NCBI GenBank assembly: GCA_036924085.1
Contig: JAVGWX010000003.1
Coordinates: 125,663,474-125,727,473 of the forward strand
Length of the DNA stretch: 64,000 nt
Origin: Ariolimax columbianus
Taxonomy: Eukaryota; Mollusca; Gastropoda; Stylommatophora; Arionidae
Direction of reading: 5' to 3'
In this document: one piece after another, positions 38,617 through 50,384 of the stretch
How the letters are laid out: each line of letters starts with the position of its first letter
Position numbering within the stretch: the stretch's first letter is position 1
Translations under genes and position numbers: made by a program
Notes under the pieces: model-generated
Told to the model about the DNA's origin: nothing
Databases searched by the model: none
What the model saw: only the letters and a program-made list of their open reading frames with translations

Positions 38617-41600
38617 GTAAGCATCTAGTACATTTTTTAATAAGAAAACTAGACATGATTGGTGAAAGACAGATAGAGAGTTAAGAACACAGGATTCACA
38701 TAATAACAGAAGAGAGAATTACTATAAGGAAGGAGGAGTAATGGGATCAAGAAAACTGAAAAGATATTGAATAGGAAACATAGACAGTAAGAAAGATGCA
38801 CAACAAATTTTAAGAGAATATGTAAATATATATACGATAGAATGATTTTTGCAAATTTAGACGATGGTGTTAAGGTGTCAAAATCAAAAGATGAAGACTA
38901 TATTTAACATTAGTCTACAGACAATGAGCCCAGTACAGAGGCTAGCCAGGTTTCCAGTAATCTACATGTAATGATTTGTGTTTTTTGAGTATTTAAAAAA
39001 AAAATGGCACAAATTTTCATAAAAAGTTGACATATTAGCCATCCCATTTACTATATTGAACATCTACTGAAATACAAATTTAACTAACTTAAATCTAAAA
39101 AGGATAATAAGTTAAATGTATGTAATACACACATTTTATGTTCATTGAGTAAAATAATTTCACATTCTTAATATCTTTACCTTGCAGGTTTACTGGGGCC
39201 TCACTTATTCTAAGTAGCCATTGGGAATATAACAAGCAGCTGACCAAGCAAGAAGAAATAATCAGAAACAAAGGTATATACAACTGAGGACACCAATGTG
39301 GACATATGTGTAGATGCTACTGTTCTGTAAATATATCTCATTCATTGGGGACAATTATATATCAGATTTGGAGGGAAAAATATCTGCTTTGTTTTATTTT
39401 TTTATTGTTGAGGAAAGACAGAGGTATGTGCAAAATAATGTGATGGCTTAGTTGAGAATTTTTGTTTGATTTCTATTTCGTATATTAGGATTGTATTTTG
39501 ATTAAATATCATAATCTACACCAAGAAGACTACCTCTGGATCTATGGAATTGCAGAAATACCTGTGTCAGCTGTGATGCAGAAAATAACAACTATAGAAG
39601 CAGCTTTTTGCCAGATCTCTCATTTTTTGAAACCAGTGTCATTCCACTTGAGGAAATCATTATATTCTCAGACTGGAAACCAGTGTCATCCCACTTCAGG
39701 AAATCATTATATTCTCAGACTGGAAACCAGTGTCATCCAACTTGAGGAAATCATTATATTCTCAGACTGGAAACCAGTATCATCCCACTTCAGTAAATCA
39801 TTATATTCTCAGACTGGAAACCAGTGTCATCCAACTTGAGTAAATCATTATATTCTCAGACTGGAAATCAGTGTCATCCAACTTGAGGAAATCATTATAT
39901 TCTCAGACTGGAAACCAGTGTCATCCAACTTGAGGAAATCATTATATTCTCAGACTGGAAACCAGTGTCATCCAACTTGAGGAAATCATTATATTCTCAG
40001 ACTGGAAACCAGTGTCATCCAACTTGAGGAAATCATTATATTCTCAGACTGGAAACCAGTGTCATCCAACTTGAGGAAATCATTATATTCTCAGACTGGA
40101 AACCAGTGTCATCCAACTTGAGGAAATCATTATATTCTCAGACTGGAAACCAGTGTCATCCAACTTGAGGAAATCATTATATTCTCAGACTGGAAACCAG
40201 TGTCATCCAACTTGAGGAAATCATTATATTCTCAGACTGGAAACCAGTGTCATCCAACTTGAGGAAATCATTATATTCTCAGTCTGGAAATCAGTGTCAT
40301 CCAACTTGAGGAAATCATTATATTTTCAGACTGGAAACCAGTGTCATCTCACTTGAGGAAATCATTATATTCTCTGACTCAAAATTGGCACTTCAAACCT
40401 TGGAAAGCAAAAACTCTCCAGATGTTAATAGCATCTACAAATTAATTGATCAACTCTTATGAAGCTGAAGTTGGTGCTCCAGTGGATACCTGTTCATGTT
40501 GGAGTCCCAGGAAATAAGAATGCTGATGAGCTAGTCAGAAGTGGGGCAACACCACCATCGTCACAACCTAGTATCACACTACAGACCTGCAGGCAGATCC
40601 TGAGAAAGAACTATACACAGGAATGGCTAAAATCTGTGGGCTATAACAAAGACAGACTGAGTATATTTTAGACACCAAGCAAAACTAGATCCCCAGGACC
40701 CAACTAAGAAATTAAAAGAAGAGACCAGCGTTTAATTTTAAAGCTGAGAACAGGCTGTTACCCTCTCAACAAATATCTGAATTAGTATAGACTCACTGCA
40801 TGAACGAAAAAGTAGATTCTGTCACAATCATGAGGAATCAGTCAAATTTGAACTCACGAAATCAGCTGCTTTCACTACACCCCACTGTACACAACACATT
40901 CTTCACATCACCATAACAACTGAAGAAAATGTTTCTGTCCAGCAGGCATTGGGCTGCAAGAGCTACCAGCTCACAGCTAAAGGGAATCATCAAGATTGTC
41001 TTTACTCATAAATGACCACAGGGTTTGGCTGCAAGGATTGTTTTGCTTAACATTACATTTAGGACAATAACATTAGACATTTAAACATGGATGAAAATTG
41101 CTGTTGCAGACATACCTGTCAACCTATTGAGATGAAAATCTGTACGCTGGATCAAAAACAAAATAAACCTCACAAAATGGATTGAATAATGTACACATTA
41201 TTTATACCTGTCTGTGAAGAATAAATATCTTGGGTTCCAGCTTTATTAAATTTGGAATAGTGGTCCATTTTAAGTTTTAATTCATGTTAGAACCAAAAAG
41301 TTGGAAAGGAAAAAATGTACACTATTTTAAGAAATATTATACGAAGGCATTATAGAGAAATATGAACTGTGGCCCATTTACCTACCTAATTCTAGGTATG
41401 ATGTATATGCTAATGGTGTGCTGAATTCCTGTTACATAGCTTCACCTAATTGTTTTATTTTAAAAACAAAATTGAAAGAAGAGTTGCATAATCGTTAAAT
41501 CATAGCAAGTTTATTAGAAATATGAATTGTTACACCATGACCATATTTGTTTTCAATTTGAGGCTAAGGTTGAAGCAAATGTAATGCTCGGTGTACTGTT

Positions 41601-44600
41601 ATGGGGGGAGGGGGGATGGAGAGGTTGAAGGGGGTTAGAGATGCATGAGTGTAAGGAAGGAGGTAGTGAACAATGAATATGTTTAGAAGCAGAAGAGATG
41701 AATGGGTTGAGAGGGTGAGAAATGTGCCGGGTGGAGGACATGGCGAACTGCTTTCATAATTATCTCAGACAAAGTCAGGGTACCTCAGCTAGTCAATCAA
41801 CAAATGAGCCACAAATCAATGATATTTTTACACAAGTTAATTACATGTCAGTCAACTTCATACTATTCTTTAGTGTTGGTGTGGACTTCATTGTATGAAA
41901 CACATGCACAATTAACTATTTGTAAAATGCTGTAAGAGGTTTATAATTCAGTGCAGCAAAAGTCTTGAGTTAATTGTGCACTGCATTTCTGATCTTCAGT
42001 TTTCTTGTAACCTTTCCTTCACCAGTCCCAGTTGACAAATGAAATATAATTATGTTCTATGATATCCATTTGTATTGTTCTGGGGGACCTAAGATGCAGC
42101 GGTGAATGAGCGACAGCAACTTGTAGCTGGCTGTTTGCATCAGGGTCAGTGACTCATAACTGACAAAAACTCTATTCCATCTCTAAGTAGCGGCCCAGAA
42201 AAAAAGACTGTAACAATGCAGCCTGGTTAAGAGATTAATGATCGAAGAGAGATTGCAAATCTGGTCCCAGAAATGCTTTGCTGAAATTTGATATGTCAGG
42301 CTGAAAGGTGTAGCTATCACAGCCTTGCTGTAAAATATGACAGTGTCACAAATATCATTTTCAGAATGAACGCCAAAGAAGTTTTGTTTTAAGTTGTGCA
42401 GAACTAAACTATAGGTGACTTATTTTTATTGTTGAATGTTCAATTCATAGCCTGTTGGAAATTGGATTAAAGCCCACATTTGATCATATAAATGTTACCA
42501 ATTTTGTAACCTGAGATTGATGACTTTGATTCTCTGAAGTTCTGTTGAAGTTTGAATCTGTCCCTTGTAGGGTTGTCTCCTCAATGCAGATAGTGAACTT
42601 GACCTTTTATGTTGCCCTTCTTATTTCCCATGGAACATAGCAGCAACTATCACTTATCACAGAGTTTTATTTTTGGGTTAACTTCTGAACTCTGATTTCA
42701 GTCTAAATTGTTCTTTATTTTTAAAATATACTGTTGCTGCAGCATTGTATAAAGTTTCAATTTTCTATTTCGAGTCAAGTGTATTGTTGTTTCAAATGCT
42801 AACAATGAGTAGCTTTACTCTTTTGTGTGCCCTGAAAAAGGACGTTAAGTGACGGATTGCAGAAACTTTCCTCACATTCTGAGTGTGCTGATGAAGGTGG
42901 ATTGGGGTCTTCCAGGCGGTTGTGCTATGCTTGGCTTCATCTGCGTGTTGCTCACTATTACGGGGATCATGTCGATCTCTCACCCCGTTAGCCAGGTTGC
43001 CATGAAAACAGCCCATTTTCAGGGAGGGCTACTAGGAAGCTGAGGTGAGGGTTTTGGTCAGTATATTATGCCTGACCAGACGTTAGTCTTCCTCCCCGAA
43101 AGTGTGTGAAGTCAAGTTTTGAGATAGTCGAATTCAAGTTTAGAATTTCAGTAAGAAATTAATTAGTTTCCCCATGATTTTTTGTTATCAGCTATGAAGA
43201 CTGCATCCTGTAAAACATTCAAAAGTATATCTGGATGTGAACGCTGCTCAAAGCAAGAGCTGGTAAGAGAGTGTTATTTATGCAAATGTTTGATGATGAC
43301 TTAGAGAGAAGATGCTGGAAAGTTTAATAGTAATACATGGAACATGGTCAAAAACAGAATTGATAAGCAGGATATGTGTTGGAATTTGTGAAGGTCTGTG
43401 ATTGTCAATGGCATTTGAAAGAAAATATAATGTAATTAATTTTACCACAACATTTTCTTCTGTATTTGAATGATTCACATTTTCACGCTTAGTGAAGCAT
43501 AGGGCCACCTCTAGAGTTGTAATACTGATACTAAATTTCAATTTTAAAGTTTGTCCTGGATTACTTTTTCTGTATTTTTCAAAGTATTTCACGAATACAT
43601 TAAATATTTAATCAATTCAATTAAATGACTTTACTCTATTATGTAGTTATATATTTTTTTCAACACACACACAATCCCTCAGTATCGATGGAACTATTTT
43701 CAGTCCTAGGTTAGTCTCACTTCCCTCAGCTCTGTCCTTTCCATGTATTCCTGTTCGTTCCATTTCTTAAACTTCATTTCAGTTTGTCTACTCTGTTCAA
43801 GCACCCTAGCATCTACTCCTCTGTGGATCCAGATACCTGTTATTGTTGAGGAATAAATAGGACCACTGCACCAAACAGTAAATGTTGTAAAAAATGCCTA
43901 AGAAATGTTATGCATGAGGCTGGCAAACTCATAATATTAAACAAAATTCTAGGCCATTGAAAGAGTATGTAGGTGCTTTGGTGTAGCTTTAGTGTAAGAA
44001 AGCCAACTTTAATGGAGACCCCCATTATTTTATTTGAGTAAAAATGGAAGGACGGTGATGGAAGATTCCTTCATCACCCAATTATTGGTTTTCTAGGTGA
44101 TCTGTATTTACTATTTGCTGTCTCTTATTGAACCCTTTACATCTTGTATTGCTCGGCGCTGACTACCCACAAAATGCAAATTTCCATCCAATTGGACTGA
44201 GAAATGATTTATTATTTGATGAGATCGATGAACACGCATCTGGATTACATATGTATTTTCAATGCACACCCAATTCAGACTGACTGGGATGCAGAAGAAA
44301 TGGTCTGTGGTAATGATAGCTAGAATTTAAATTATAGGTACTTATTACATCATGAGTAGAAACAAAATATCTCTTTCTCCATATTTTCTCTCAGGGAGAT
44401 AATGGCATTTAACACTTCATGCTACTGAGTATTTTTATTATGAATACTCCATGCCATAGTTTAGTTTTATTTGTCTTTAGATCGCAATTTTAGCTTAATT
44501 TGCACAATTTTTATTTTATTTTGAAAAAAAAAAATACAATTTCACATAAGAAGGGCACTTGCTAAAAAATACAATTTGACAAAATTAGTGTTGACTATAA

Positions 44601-46874
44601 AGATTTAAGATATACTATTCAGTGATGGTGGATGAGAAAGCTTGAGATCATTAGTTTTCTTGCTTTTTCTTTAGCGAGACATTGTTCCTGCTTGTTCAGA
44701 GACTGGCTATAAGGAACGAATCAAATGTGAACCTGGAGAGGAAGAATCTATCTGGTAAGTCTTGGAAATGTCGATGCAACTTTAGTAATTCTGGCGTTTT
44801 AGACTAGTTTGAACTTTTCTATTAGATGTTTTAAGTGCAGGATAATTACATAAATAGATGTTGTCATTTTTTTTTTTTTTTTTTTTTTTTTGCTTAGATG
44901 TTTGCCTCACTAGTTTCTACTGGCGGAGGCGCGCCATTTTCCACCCCAGACCGTAGTCCATTGGGCGATATCAGGATGCATAATCCAGTGCTTGGATGTA
45001 TGTATGCGTCTGTATGTACCTAAGCTAGGTTTGTGCGCCCTCAGAAGCTAGCCCAACCAAAGTGCAATGGAAGGGCCTCACCATGAGGGCGCGTGTGAAA
45101 GTTGTGCAAGGGTGTGACTGTAGGATAGAGTCAAATGAAACAGAGTGAAGTAAGAGAGAAGGGGAAGAGTGGCCCCCAGGGTGAGCCAGTTGTCATCCTA
45201 CAGGTCAGGGAAGGAAGACTAACATCTGGTCAGGCAAAATATACTGATCAGACATGTTAGTCAGGGTTAGGCAAAACATACTGGACAAGACCCTCACCTT
45301 ATGGCAGCCTGGCTAACAGGTGAGGGATCGATGTGATCCTCGTAGTAGTGAGTGACACGCAGATGAAACCAAGCACAGCACAACTACCCATAGGGCCCCA
45401 GTCCACCTTCATCAGCATGCTTGGTAGGTGAGGAAAGCTACTGCAAGCCGTCACTTAACGTCCTTTTCAGGGCGCACAAAAGAGTAACCTCATTGTGGGC
45501 ACTCGCAAACAACAACAACCTATTTCACCCACCAACAGTAGACTTCTGTCATAGGCACATACTTTGGTCTTTGTTTCTCCAAGCAATTTTTGTTTCTTTG
45601 TATCTCCTTCATTTGTTATTCAGCTTTCCTCTTGCCTCTAATGTTATAGGCTCCATTTTCAGCATTATCTAATCATGGCCAGGTAAGATTTTCTTATATG
45701 CGCACCTCCAATTCAGCTCTGGGTTTTTCTTCATTTGTGAACTGATGCTATGCTTCTAGTCCAGTGAGGTTCACAAAGGAGACTGCTTTTCAGGTTTTGC
45801 CTGTCCCCCACAGCTTTTCTAGCATGGTCCCTCCCCCAGGCCAGACTTCCTCTCTTTGGTCTGCATAGATAGGACAGTCCTGCAGAATATGTTCTGGTGT
45901 TTGCTTGGGTGCTCTACAATCGCATGTGGCAGTGTCTCTGATACCCATTCTGTGGATGTGGGCCTTGAGTCTACAATGTCCCGTTCTGAGTCTGAAGACC
46001 TTTGTCTGATCTCTGGGCTCAAATTTACTATCCTTAGAATTTATTAGAAGAATGTGAAAGCTACCTACTTGATTATATTAGACAAATGATTTATAAAAGA
46101 TAAAAAATAGAAAAATTGATGTTTTTTTGGTTGTAATTATGCTATTCTACACATCTGTTCTAAGAATGGTGGAGGAATTACATATAATTGAAATTCCTAA
46201 CTTAGCTTCTTAACTCAACATCTTTATACTGGTTTAGAAGACTACAGAGTTTGTATAAAACCAGTTTAATTTTCATTTCCTTGCTCTAAAAGCTATGCGC
46301 ATCCAATCTATTCTTAAATGCATTAACTGTCCCTGCCTCCACTACTTTTTGTGGCAATGCATTCCAAGCATTCACCACGCTCTGACTAAAAAATATTTCC
46401 TAATACCTAATCTTGTCCTTTCTTTAGTTTTAATTTGTAGCTATGACCTCTTGTTCTTGTAGGTAGTTGTATTTTGAAAAACTTGTTATAGTCTAATATG
46501 CTGATATAAATTATTTAATGAAATTGAATGACATTGCATTGTGAAGAACAGCAGAACTCAGTGCAACTAGAGTCTCATGGACTGAGGTCAAGAATAGCTT
46601 TCAAATAGTACTTGATCAAGAATGACCTTTGCTGCACTATATTTCAAGGGAGACTAGAAAGATGAACAAGTATATTATTTTTGATATATTTGAAATCTCA
46701 TTGTTTTACAGGTGTGATATTTCACCGGCAGTTGAGGAACATGGCTTTTGGAAATTTCAGTTGTGCACACTTTCAGTTGGACTGCTTTCATATGCTGTGG
46801 TTTATCTTCGTCAGAAAAAACTAGACAAACGGTTGATGGAGAAGATACACAAACAGATAGCTGCTGGCGTATAA
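38558..46874 (+). CDS. JTB: JTB-family single-pass membrane protein (5 coding exons)
   Basis: Coding exons 38558-38616, 39188-39273, 43192-43262, 44675-44754 and 46712-46874 join in frame to 152 residues; human JTB has 146. Layout: N-terminal signal peptide (about residues 1-30, hydrophobic VLAGLAFVVLFTGASLIL), an outer region with cysteines (CKTF, CERC, ACSETGY, IKCEP, WCDI), one membrane segment (about residues 108-128), then a basic tail with RQKKLDKRLMEKIHKQ. The match to JTB is the ETGYKERIKC block, the EEHGFWKFQ entry to the membrane helix and the charged tail. JTB is an ancient animal protein linked to cell division and apoptosis; its biochemical role is poorly defined. No Kozak-strong start is present: two ATGs are adjacent and the first is chosen. 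Intron 2 carries a LINE-derived minisatellite. Confidence 0.9.
39188..39273 (+). CDS. JTB: JTB coding exon 2
   Basis: After CTTGCAG it completes the signal peptide (FTGASLILSS) and continues HWEYNKQLTKQEEIIRNK, ending with the first base of an alanine codon. The linker is poorly conserved in the family, so support comes from splice phase and position. Confidence 0.8.
39600..40800 (+). mobile_element. RNase H LINE fragment containing a minisatellite
   Basis: After the repeat array the frame reads IIIFSDSKLALQTLESK-like text (the array's last unit merges into it), then LVLQWIPVHVGVPGNKNADE (RNase H histidine and final Asp region), LVRSGATPP, and further on LILKLRTGCYPLNKYL. Stops follow at 40669 and later. 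It is an I/Jockey-like LINE tail related to, but distinct from, family A, in JTB intron 2. Confidence 0.8.
39627..40378. repeat. 47-bp minisatellite from LINE RNase H sequence, about 16 copies
   Basis: Unit GAAATCATTATATTCTCAGA, CTGGAAACCAGTGTCATCCA, ACTTGAG (47 bp). In the frame that continues into the LINE the unit encodes LEEIIIFSD, the RNase H strand carrying the catalytic aspartate. Copies are highly similar; the first four and the last two carry most variants. Confidence 0.93.
40890..42089. other. JTB intron 2, unassigned
   Basis: AT-rich. A purine-rich, G-tract segment at 41600-41660 (ATGGGGGGAGGGGGGATGG) could form G-quadruplex on the + strand. Confidence 0.5.
42090..42390 (+). mobile_element. 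SINE-like family C, long copy
   Basis: Starts ACCTAAGATGCAGCGGTGAA and includes TGTAGCTGGCTGTTTGCATC, ACAAAAACTCTATTCCATCT, CTGGTTAAGAGATTAATGAT, GTCAGGCTGAAAGGTGTAGC and ATCATTTTCAGAATGAACGC. Best reference for the family with 48905. Confidence 0.8.
42785..43110 (-). mobile_element. Interspersed repeat family B, minus copy
   Basis: Complement of the family: TGAGTAGCTTTACTCTTTTG, GTGTGCTGATGAAGGTGGAT, GGTTGTGCTATGCTTGGCTT and TGCCTGACCAGACGTTAGTC. It ends 80 bases before JTB coding exon 3. Confidence 0.82.
43192..43262 (+). CDS. JTB: JTB coding exon 3 (cysteine-rich)
   Basis: After TGTTATCAG it reads MKTASCKTFKSISGCERCSK then QEL, in phase 0 before GTAAGA. The C-x8-C-x2-C spacing corresponds to the first cysteine cluster of JTB. 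Confidence 0.85.
43263..44674. other. JTB intron 3, unassigned
   Basis: AT-rich with no recognised element over 1.4 kb. Confidence 0.55.
44675..44754 (+). CDS. JTB: JTB coding exon 4
   Basis: After TTTCTTTAG it reads RDIVPACSETGYKERIKCEP then GEEESI and two bases of a tryptophan codon before GTAAGT. The C..TGY.E.I.C pattern is the most recognisable JTB signature. A poly-T tract lies about 110 bases downstream in the intron. Confidence 0.92.
44869..44892. repeat. Poly-T tract
   Basis: A run of about 24 T in JTB intron 4, probably the complement of a poly-A tail or a simple repeat. The GC-rich stretch after it (to about 45080) has no recognised identity. Confidence 0.7.
45190..45525 (+). mobile_element. 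Interspersed repeat family B
   Basis: Has AACATCTGGTCAGGCAAAAT, GACATGTTAGTCAGGGTTAG, GTGACACGCAGATGAAACC, CTTTTCAGGGCGCACAAAAG and a (CAA)n end. A near-complete copy in JTB intron 4. Confidence 0.83.
45750..46022 (-). mobile_element. RNase H-type LINE C-terminal fragment
   Basis: The complement reads in pieces LRTGHCRLKAHIHRMGI-like text, a CDC...PEHILQDCP knuckle and EEVWPGGGT..EKLWG, ending at FVNLTGLEA. The motif order matches family A tails but the sequence is different, so a second RNase H LINE family. Confidence 0.7.
46200..46502 (-). mobile_element. CR1-like LINE 3' fragment
   Basis: Complement encodes FFSQSVVNAWNALPQKVVEA then GTVNAFKNRLDAH, the end of a CR1-type polyprotein; the 3' end carries the TTTATACTGGTTTAGAAGAC complement. 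Lies between JTB exons 4 and 5. Confidence 0.8.
46712..46874 (+). CDS. JTB: JTB coding exon 5 (membrane helix and tail)
   Basis: After GTTTTACAG it reads CDISPAVEEHGFWKFQLCT, the membrane segment LSVGLLSYAVVYL, then RQKKLDKRLMEKIHKQIAAG and a TAA stop. FWKF before the helix and the RQ.+LD+...EK+.KQI tail agree with JTB across animals. Confidence 0.94.
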
Positions 46875-46963
46875 ATGATATGACATGTAAATAATTATGT
46901 TATATGGGCCTTGTACATTTGTTGAATTTGGAGACTTGGCTTGGAGCAGGGAGGGGTGAGTAT

Positions 46964-46969
46964 AATAAA
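46964..46969 (+). promoter_or_regulatory. JTB polyadenylation signal
   Basis: AATAAA 90 bases after the JTB stop codon, within TATAATAAAG. It is the only canonical hexamer close downstream, so it is the likely 3' end signal. Confidence 0.7.
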
Positions 46970-46974
46970 GATTT

Positions 46975-47434
46975 GAGTTCAGACTGGTAATACACTTTTA
47001 CAAAGAAGATCATTTAATATTGCTAGTTTTCCAACACTTCTATGCTGTATGGTAAGAATCAGTATTGGTCTTCTCTGCTAGAGTGACAGCCAAGGTCATT
47101 GCCAAGCAGAGAGGATATATGACAACAACCTCTAGAATGGGAGTAGAGACTGAAATAGTTGATGCAGATCTCAGACCTCATTAATCAGGGCAGTCATTGT
47201 GTCAAACTCTCATCCATTGGTTTAAAAAGTACAAAATTGATGGCTATGACATGCTATAGAGGCCTAAAAACTTGGGTGCTTTTGTGGATCTAATGTCCTG
47301 ACTATGCTGGATTCATGGCAAAGAAAGAGCTGGCTGGCATCATAATGTTGAAAGAACCAATAGCGTGGATTTTAGATATGGAGCAACACTAGTATGACAA
47401 TAGTTGCCCATCACAAGCGAAGATGGCGACAGCA
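46975..47434. other. JTB 3' flank, unassigned
   Basis: Nothing identified between the JTB polyadenylation region and the LINE at 47435. Confidence 0.5.
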
Positions 47435-48366
47435 TCAGACTTGTTCTGCGAAATATGTTCTCAAATGACTGTAAAGACCAATCCTAGCATGACAGACCCT
47501 GCCGCACTTGGGGCACACATGTGAGGAGTCAGCTGTGGATTTGTCATGCTTTCTGTTCTTTTGGGCAGTATGCTTTCTCTGAGCTTCGGCAACAAAGTTT
47601 TGCTCTATGAACTGAACACCTTTGGTGATGCTAGCGCACCAGGTAGAACTGTTATGTTCAAGCACCTCACAGGAGGTGACATTGATGTTGAAGTTTTTGA
47701 GAGACACTTTAAAGGAGTCTCTGTAGCGTTTCTCCTGTTTCCCTGATGAGCGTCTGCCTGATCTGAGCTCACCGTATAGAAGCTGCTTGGGGAAGGACTC
47801 ATCAGGCATACAGACATGTCCCGTCTATCTTATCTGGGCTTTTTGCAGAATTTCATGAATGCTTGGCATGTTTGACTTGCTAAGAATTTCAGAGTTAAGC
47901 ACTTTGTCCTGTCACCGGATCTTGAGCAGACTACGCAGCAGCTTTAATGAAAACGATTTAACTGTCTGCTGTGTCTGCTTTAAACTGTCCATGTTTCGTA
48001 AGCATATGGCAGAGTGGTTAACACTACAACATGATACACGTTTACCTTGGTGGGGACACTGATGACCTGTTGACTACCTAGGCAGGTGAAGCTATCGATT
48101 GCTTGGAGGCGTTGGTTCTGTATCATAATGTTTTGTTCTCCGTATTGCTTTCCAAGAGCAGGTTGGAAGAGTACCTCAGTTTTCTTAGTGTTGATCGTAA
48201 GACAAAATTTACTGCATGTCGCCGAAAACTTTGTCATGGTGGACAACTTTGTCATGGTAGACTGCATATCTTGTTCTGAGCAAGTGTTAAGGGCGCAGTC
48301 ATCAGCGACCAGAAGATCTAAGATTGTGACTTCACTCTCCTTGGTGTAATACTTCAAGTGTCTTGT
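47435..48366 (-). mobile_element. LINE RT to C2H2-finger C-terminus
   Basis: Minus strand in order: KESEVTILDLLVADDCALNT (RT box, VADD instead of FADD), ATCSKFCLTINTKKTEVLFQ, then a gap, LTTLPYAYETWTV, then RMPDESFPKQLLYGELRSGR, KRYRDSFKVSLK and a finger VCPKCGRVCHARIGLYSHLR. The central post-RT segment is partly deleted and the copy is frameshifted. It lies downstream of JTB. Confidence 0.85.
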
Positions 48367-48890
48367 AGACCCTACAGTAACTACACGGCTAAACAGATTC
48401 TTAGAAATAATATTAGGTGGAACTGGCTGAAGACTTGGGTGACAAGGACATCGTGTCACAATGTTTCTAGTGAAATATCACAACCAAAAACTAATGATGA
48501 CATAAACAGACTACACAGAAGAGAACAGTCTCATCTTTGACTTCCAAACAGGACACACTAGAGTCAATGATCACTTAAACCACATCATACCTCAGGGCCA
48601 TCGAAGATGGATGTATCGGACCAAGGGGCAAATATTGCAGTGAAGCTGTGAACTAGCAACACAACACACTCTGTTCTCCGGACTACATCCTGGTACTTGC
48701 AAAGCCCTGTTCAGGGCTTGGTAGCTGGAGATTGAGAGCGACCGCTGAAAAACCCTCAGCACCTGCCCTTGTGCAGACACTGCTCTGATGCTGATGAAAC
48801 TGATCTACTCATTCAGTGCAAAGTACTTGCAGACATGAGAAAAAAGATTCTTAGTAGTGCCGACAATTCCCAATTCACTGTATGGCACTG
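48366..48890 (+). mobile_element. RNase H LINE tail split by a SINE D
   Basis: The left part (48366-48598) reads NDDINRLHRREQSHLFDF-like text with frameshift; the right part (48748-48890) reads the knuckle remnant DADETDLLIQCKVLADMRK and then ILSSADNSQFTVWH. Between them is a family D SINE. It is of a different family from A. Confidence 0.6.
48600..48746 (+). mobile_element. SINE family D, 5'-truncated
   Basis: GAAGATGGATGTATCGGACC, CCGGACTACATCCTGGTACT, GTTCAGGGCTTGGTAGCTGG and GATTGAGAGCGACCGC. The usual (GAA)n tail is lost. Confidence 0.75.
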
Positions 48891-48904
48891 AAGGGAGCCA
48901 AATA

Positions 48905-49197
48905 TGCAGCAGTGGATGTGCTGACAACAGCCAGCAACTCATACATAGCAGGCTGCTTGCATCAGGTTCAGTGACCCATAACTGACAAAGACCCTATTCC
49001 ACCTCCAAGGGACAGACTGTAACCATGCACCCTGGCTAAGAGATTAGCGATTGAAGAAGGACGGCAAACCCGGCCCGAAAAATGCACTGTTGAAATCAAC
49101 TGTCAGGCCGAAAGGCATAGATAACACAGTCCAGCTATAAACTGCGACACATTGTCACAAATGTCCTTTTTAGGACAAATGCCAAAGAAAAAGAACA
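48905..49197 (+). mobile_element. SINE-like family C
   Basis: GCAGCAGTGGATGTGCTGAC, AAGACCCTATTCCACCTCCA, GGCTAAGAGATTAGCGATTG, GTCAGGCCGAAAGGCATAG and AGGACAAATGCCAAAGAAA. Confidence 0.8.
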
Positions 49198-49564
49198 ATT
49201 AAAGAAGGCCGTTATTAATATAACAATGGCATTGGGCTGTCAAGGGTAGGATTGCTCAGCATCTATGGGATAGCAACAACAAAAAAATAACATACTGAAA
49301 TAAACCAGTGGCCACTTGTTAGATAATAACACTACATATGATGAATCTTCAATTGACATGTATGATTTTAAGAGCAAAAGTTGGTTGATTAGAAGGGATG
49401 CATGAGAGTGAAAAGATAGTCATCTGTCATACAACATTTTTCCCATTGCTGGGGTAGTTGAGGGGTTTTAAAGGCTGAGGACTACAGACTGCTTTGCCAC
49501 TGCTGTCACCATGTCCTGTGCTGGTTATGTTTGTTTATTTCACCCTCAACAGAAAAACAACATA

Positions 49565-49645
49565 TGCCATACCGTGGATTCGAACCGCTGCCCTCCTTGT
49601 CGGCAGGCAGGCCTCAAAACCATTCGACCACGCGCTCCTCAAAGA
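49565..49645 (-). mobile_element. tRNA-like SINE head
   Basis: The complement has GAGCGCGTGGTCGAATGG (A-box-like) and the perfect B box GGTTCGAATCC, 50 bases apart. A cloverleaf is not complete and there is no CCA-side pairing, so I call a SINE head and not a tRNA gene. Confidence 0.5.
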
Positions 49646-50384
49646 TAGAGTAAGAGTTGTAAAACTAGTGAATTACAGGTACCAGCGGTATCCGTGCTCT
49701 TCTCAATTCACTGATAGAGATTGAGCACTCTCATCGGCCTGCTCGGAGTGCAGTGATGCATAACATTTCATAATTGGTTTTAGATTTATGACTGCAAATG
49801 AAAATTGTGGTTGGTTTAGTTACCTACTTATTTAGTCACTCCTCTTCTACCCTGGGATGTAAAAGTTTTCAGGAAAAAACACCAGACTATTACACTGTCT
49901 TCATCTTGGCTTCGTTTGAGTCTAGTTTTTGGTCTCTTATAGTTTATAGTCTCTCATATTGTCATCCCAGTGAACTTTGGGTCATCCTATGGGTTTGTAT
50001 CAATACGCTTTGTTTCCCTTGACTGCCTAGGTAGCTTGTCTCATTTCATTCTGCAGATATGGCCAAACCACGATAGTTGAAATTGCTCCACTCAAGTCTG
50101 TAAGGGTTGGGTTTCGAGATCATCCCGTATTGTCTGATAATGTACCTTGTGTCTTCGTGCTACTTCTTTCTTAGTTATCTTATTTCTGAGGCTCGGAGCT
50201 GGCTTTTTTGGTTTGTGATGTTTCCCATGATTCACATTCATAAGTCAAAATTGGTACATAGTTGGAGCAATATACAGCCTTCAATTTTTTTTTCTGTTTG
50301 CCTTCTTTCCTAAGGCCTAGTGCATTGTATTGTGTTTTATGTCTATGACCCAGTGCATCTAACTTTTCAATGAGTCAATTCCAC

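Noticed and set aside
39627..40378. CRISPR array
   Set aside because: Units are contiguous 47-bp tandem copies without unique spacers, and the DNA is eukaryotic.
46208..46260. A separate regulatory element shared between several loci (TTTATACTGGTTTAGAAGAC)
   Set aside because: The recurrence is explained by CR1-like LINE 3' ends.
49565..49645. A functional tRNA gene on the minus strand
   Set aside because: A and B boxes are good but the arms do not close a full cloverleaf and similar heads in this window belong to SINEs.
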